The notes under the pieces: model-generated
Told to the model about the DNA's origin: nothing
The model's input: only the letters and a program-made list of their open reading frames with translations
The model's database searches: none
From: Cavia porcellus
Taxonomy: Eukaryota > Chordata > Mammalia > Rodentia > Caviidae
Reading direction: 5' to 3'
NCBI RefSeq assembly: GCF_034190915.1
Contig: NW_026947493.1
Span: 44,386,501-44,450,500 of the forward strand
Length of the DNA: 64,000 bases
Shown: in pieces, positions 61,690-64,000 of the stretch
How positions within the stretch are numbered: the first letter of the stretch is position 1
How the letters are laid out: each line of letters opens with the position of its first letter
Translations under genes and position numbers: made by a program

Positions 61690-64000
61690 TGTTTTATTTA
61701 ATTGAAAAAAAGCAAAACAGAAAAAAGGGCAGAAATGATACAGAATTTACAAAACATTAAGAGAAAAAACATTAAGAAATTATCACTAGTTGATATATTA
61801 CATATTGCTATATCAGAAGTACTTACTTAAGTTATAAAATCAAAACATAAAAATGAACAGAGAATTGAACAATGGTAGCACAAACTGTTATGTTAGATGA
61901 ACTATCAAAAACTTAGTAGCATGGCTATCAGTCTTGCACACTTAAACATATATTCAGTTGTATGTGTATACCTGCAGGTTGTTCTTTCCTTTCAAGCACT
62001 TTCTTTCCCTTTAATTATTACAATATCTATTATATGTCTTGGATCTTATTACTCTTTTCAGTTCATTATTATTACTATTAATGTTTTACACTAGAGAGAC
62101 AATATGATATTTATAAATGTGAGTCAGATTTATTTCACTTATGAAGATACTCTCAACTTGCCTCCATTTACCTAGAAAAGCCTCAAGGTCATCCTTTTTA
62201 TAGTTGAGTAATATCCCATTGTATAAAAATACCACATCTTTTTTTATCTATTCTGCAGTTGAGGAGCATTTTGGTTGTTATCAAGATTTAGCTATCACAA
62301 ATTGTCCTACTATAAACATGGGTGCACATACATCACTGTGACATGACCTTTTCAATTTTTCTGGAAACATACCCCGGAGGGCCATAGCTAGATTGAATGG
62401 AACTTCTTATCCTAGTTGTTTGAGGAATCTCCATATTGATTTATATTGTGGCTGCACCAGTCTACACTTCTACCAACAGTGGAGCAGTGTTTCTTTTTCT
62501 CCACAGCCCTGCCAACTTTTGTTACCAGTTGATTTCTTGATGGCAGCCATTTTTTCTGGAGTGAGATGAAATCTCAATGCTGTTTTAATTTGCATTTCTC
62601 GAATGAAGAGTGATGGTGAGCATTTCTTCATGTATTTATTTACCATTTGTATATCTTCATCTGAGAAATGTGTGTTCATCTCAAATGCTCATTTTGGAGT
62701 AGGTCTTTGAATTTGGAGGCTTGCTGTGTTTTGGATGTAAGTCCTTTGTCTGAGGGATTGTTGGTTAAAATTCTTTCCCATTCTGTGGTTTTTCTTTTCA
62801 CTTTGTTGCTGATTTCTTTTGATGTTCAAAAACGTTTTAATAAGATGAGATCCCAGTTGTTGATTCTTTGAAGTATTTCCCATGCAGTTTGTGTTTTGTT
62901 CATGAACTCTTTGCCTACCCCTATCTGTCCAACATTTCTACCTACCTTGTCTTTCAGTAGATTTAGTGTTTCTGTTTTAATATTTAGATCTTTGATACAT
63001 TTTGACATTAGTTTAGTGCATGATGATAGATATGGGTCTAGTTTCAGTCTTTGGCATGTGGAAAGCCAGTTTTTCCAACCTTTATTTATTAAAGAGGCCA
63101 TCTTGCTTCCAGTTTAGCCCCTTTGTCAGATATAAGGAGGGTGAGTGTCTTTGCATTTGCATCTTCTAATCTGTTCCACTGATCCTCAGATCTGTTTCTT
63201 TGCCAGTACTATGCTGATTTTATCACTGTAGCTTTGCAGTGTGATTTCAAGTCAGGAATTGAGATGCCACCTGTCTTGCCTTGATTGCCCAGAACTGCCT
63301 TTGCTATTCTAGGTTTCTTCTGTTTCCAAATGAATTTTAGGAATGTTTTCTCTACATCTGTGAGATATGTCAATGGTATTTTGACTGGGATTGCATTAAA
63401 TCTGTATAATAGTTTTGGGAGTATGGCCATTTTCACAGTGTTGGTTCTTTCTCACCAAGGGGTATCATTCCATTTTCTAATATCCTCTTCATTCTTCCAT
63501 TTTAGAGTGGTATAATTTTCAGTGTATAGGTCTTTTACATTCTTGGTTGATTCCTAAGTATTTCATTTTGTTGGATATTCTTGTAAAAGGCATTATTTCC
63601 TTAATTTCTCTCTCAGTGATTTTTTTTTGTTTGTGTACAGAAATGCTATTAATTTTTGAGTGTTGACTTTGGATCCAGCTACACTGATGAATTTGTTTAT
63701 TAACTCTAGTAGCCTTTTGATGGAGTTTTGGGGTCTTCTATATAGAGTATCATATCATCTACAAATAGTGATAATTTAACTTCTTCCTTTCCTATTCTTA
63801 CTCCTTCTATTTTACTTTCTTTTCTGATTGCTCTGCATAATGTTTCCAGAAATATATTGAATAGAAATGGTGATAGTGGACATCCTTGTTTTGTATCTGA
63901 TTTTAGAGTGAAAGCTTTCAGTTTTTATCCATTTAGTATAATGTTGGCTGTTAGTTTTTCATAGATGCCCTTTGTCAGATTGAGATAAATACCATCTATT
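61690..64000 (-). mobile_element. L1 (antisense), runs off window end
   Basis: Minus strand: from the window end, the RT region (RT catalytic box reads FVDD near 63765), [20 protein letters not shown] (63436-63209), KWIKDLN-type region (63101-62826), ORF2 tail with CGEKETLLHCW (62470), then a 3' UTR to about 61690. The 3' boundary is uncertain. Several stops, not active. Confidence 0.85.

Overview
The window is mammalian nuclear DNA from a rodent. The evidence is many short tRNA-Ala-derived ID SINEs, monomeric 7SL-derived B1 SINEs, rodent-like L1 elements, and no Alu or carnivore/ungulate SINEs. The young ID copies carry a 3' unique part reading GGTACCGATAAAAAGGAAAA, which is not the mouse/rat form, so I favour a non-murid rodent. 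I cannot fix the species.

The only protein-coding sequence I can support is three consecutive exons on the + strand: 53598-53669, 55107-55229 and 57460-57564. They splice in phase 0 and encode 100 contiguous residues of a Dbl-homology (DH) RhoGEF domain, best matched to PREX2, a PIP3- and G-beta-gamma-regulated Rac exchange factor. The first coding exon lies upstream of the window. Positions 1-53597 are therefore at least 53.6 kb of intron 1, and 57565-64000 is the start of intron 4. No CpG island, promoter or first exon is visible.

Layout: 1-4.9 kb is mostly unique intron with one ID, a B1 and an old L2-like stretch. 4.9-9.3 kb is an ancient L2 cluster interrupted by a Tigger-type MITE, with old ID/B1 copies. 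10.8-11.65 kb holds two MaLR-type LTRs, the second split by an ID. 13-17.3 kb holds L2, CR1/L3-like and MIR relics. 19-23.6 kb holds three young IDs, a CpG-richer segment of unknown type flanked by 11-bp repeats, a MaLR LTR and a B1. 25.76-28.75 kb is an L1 with both ends but a gutted ORF2. 29.0-32.0 kb holds an ID doublet, another ID and an old antisense L1. 34-38 kb holds a near-identical 119-bp pair and MIRs. 39.46-39.88 kb is a solo class II-like LTR. 41.15-42.93 kb is a MaLR element with internal sequence. 45.3-51.2 kb is a nearly full-length antisense L1 with 5' promoter monomers, ending 2.4 kb before the first exon in the window. Intron 4 holds an old antisense L1 split by a young sense L1 (58.9-60.88 kb), followed by another antisense L1 that runs off the window end.

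I found no new biological system. The most notable signals are the ~150-bp tandem array shared by the 3' UTRs of three separate L1 copies, the 5' monomer pair of the long L1, the perfectly paired tRNA-Ala(UGC) anticodon arm kept in the ID SINEs, the unexplained 119-bp near-identical pair, and the 11-bp-bounded segment at 20.1-20.8 kb. Repeat names come from memory of consensus sequences; no database was searched.
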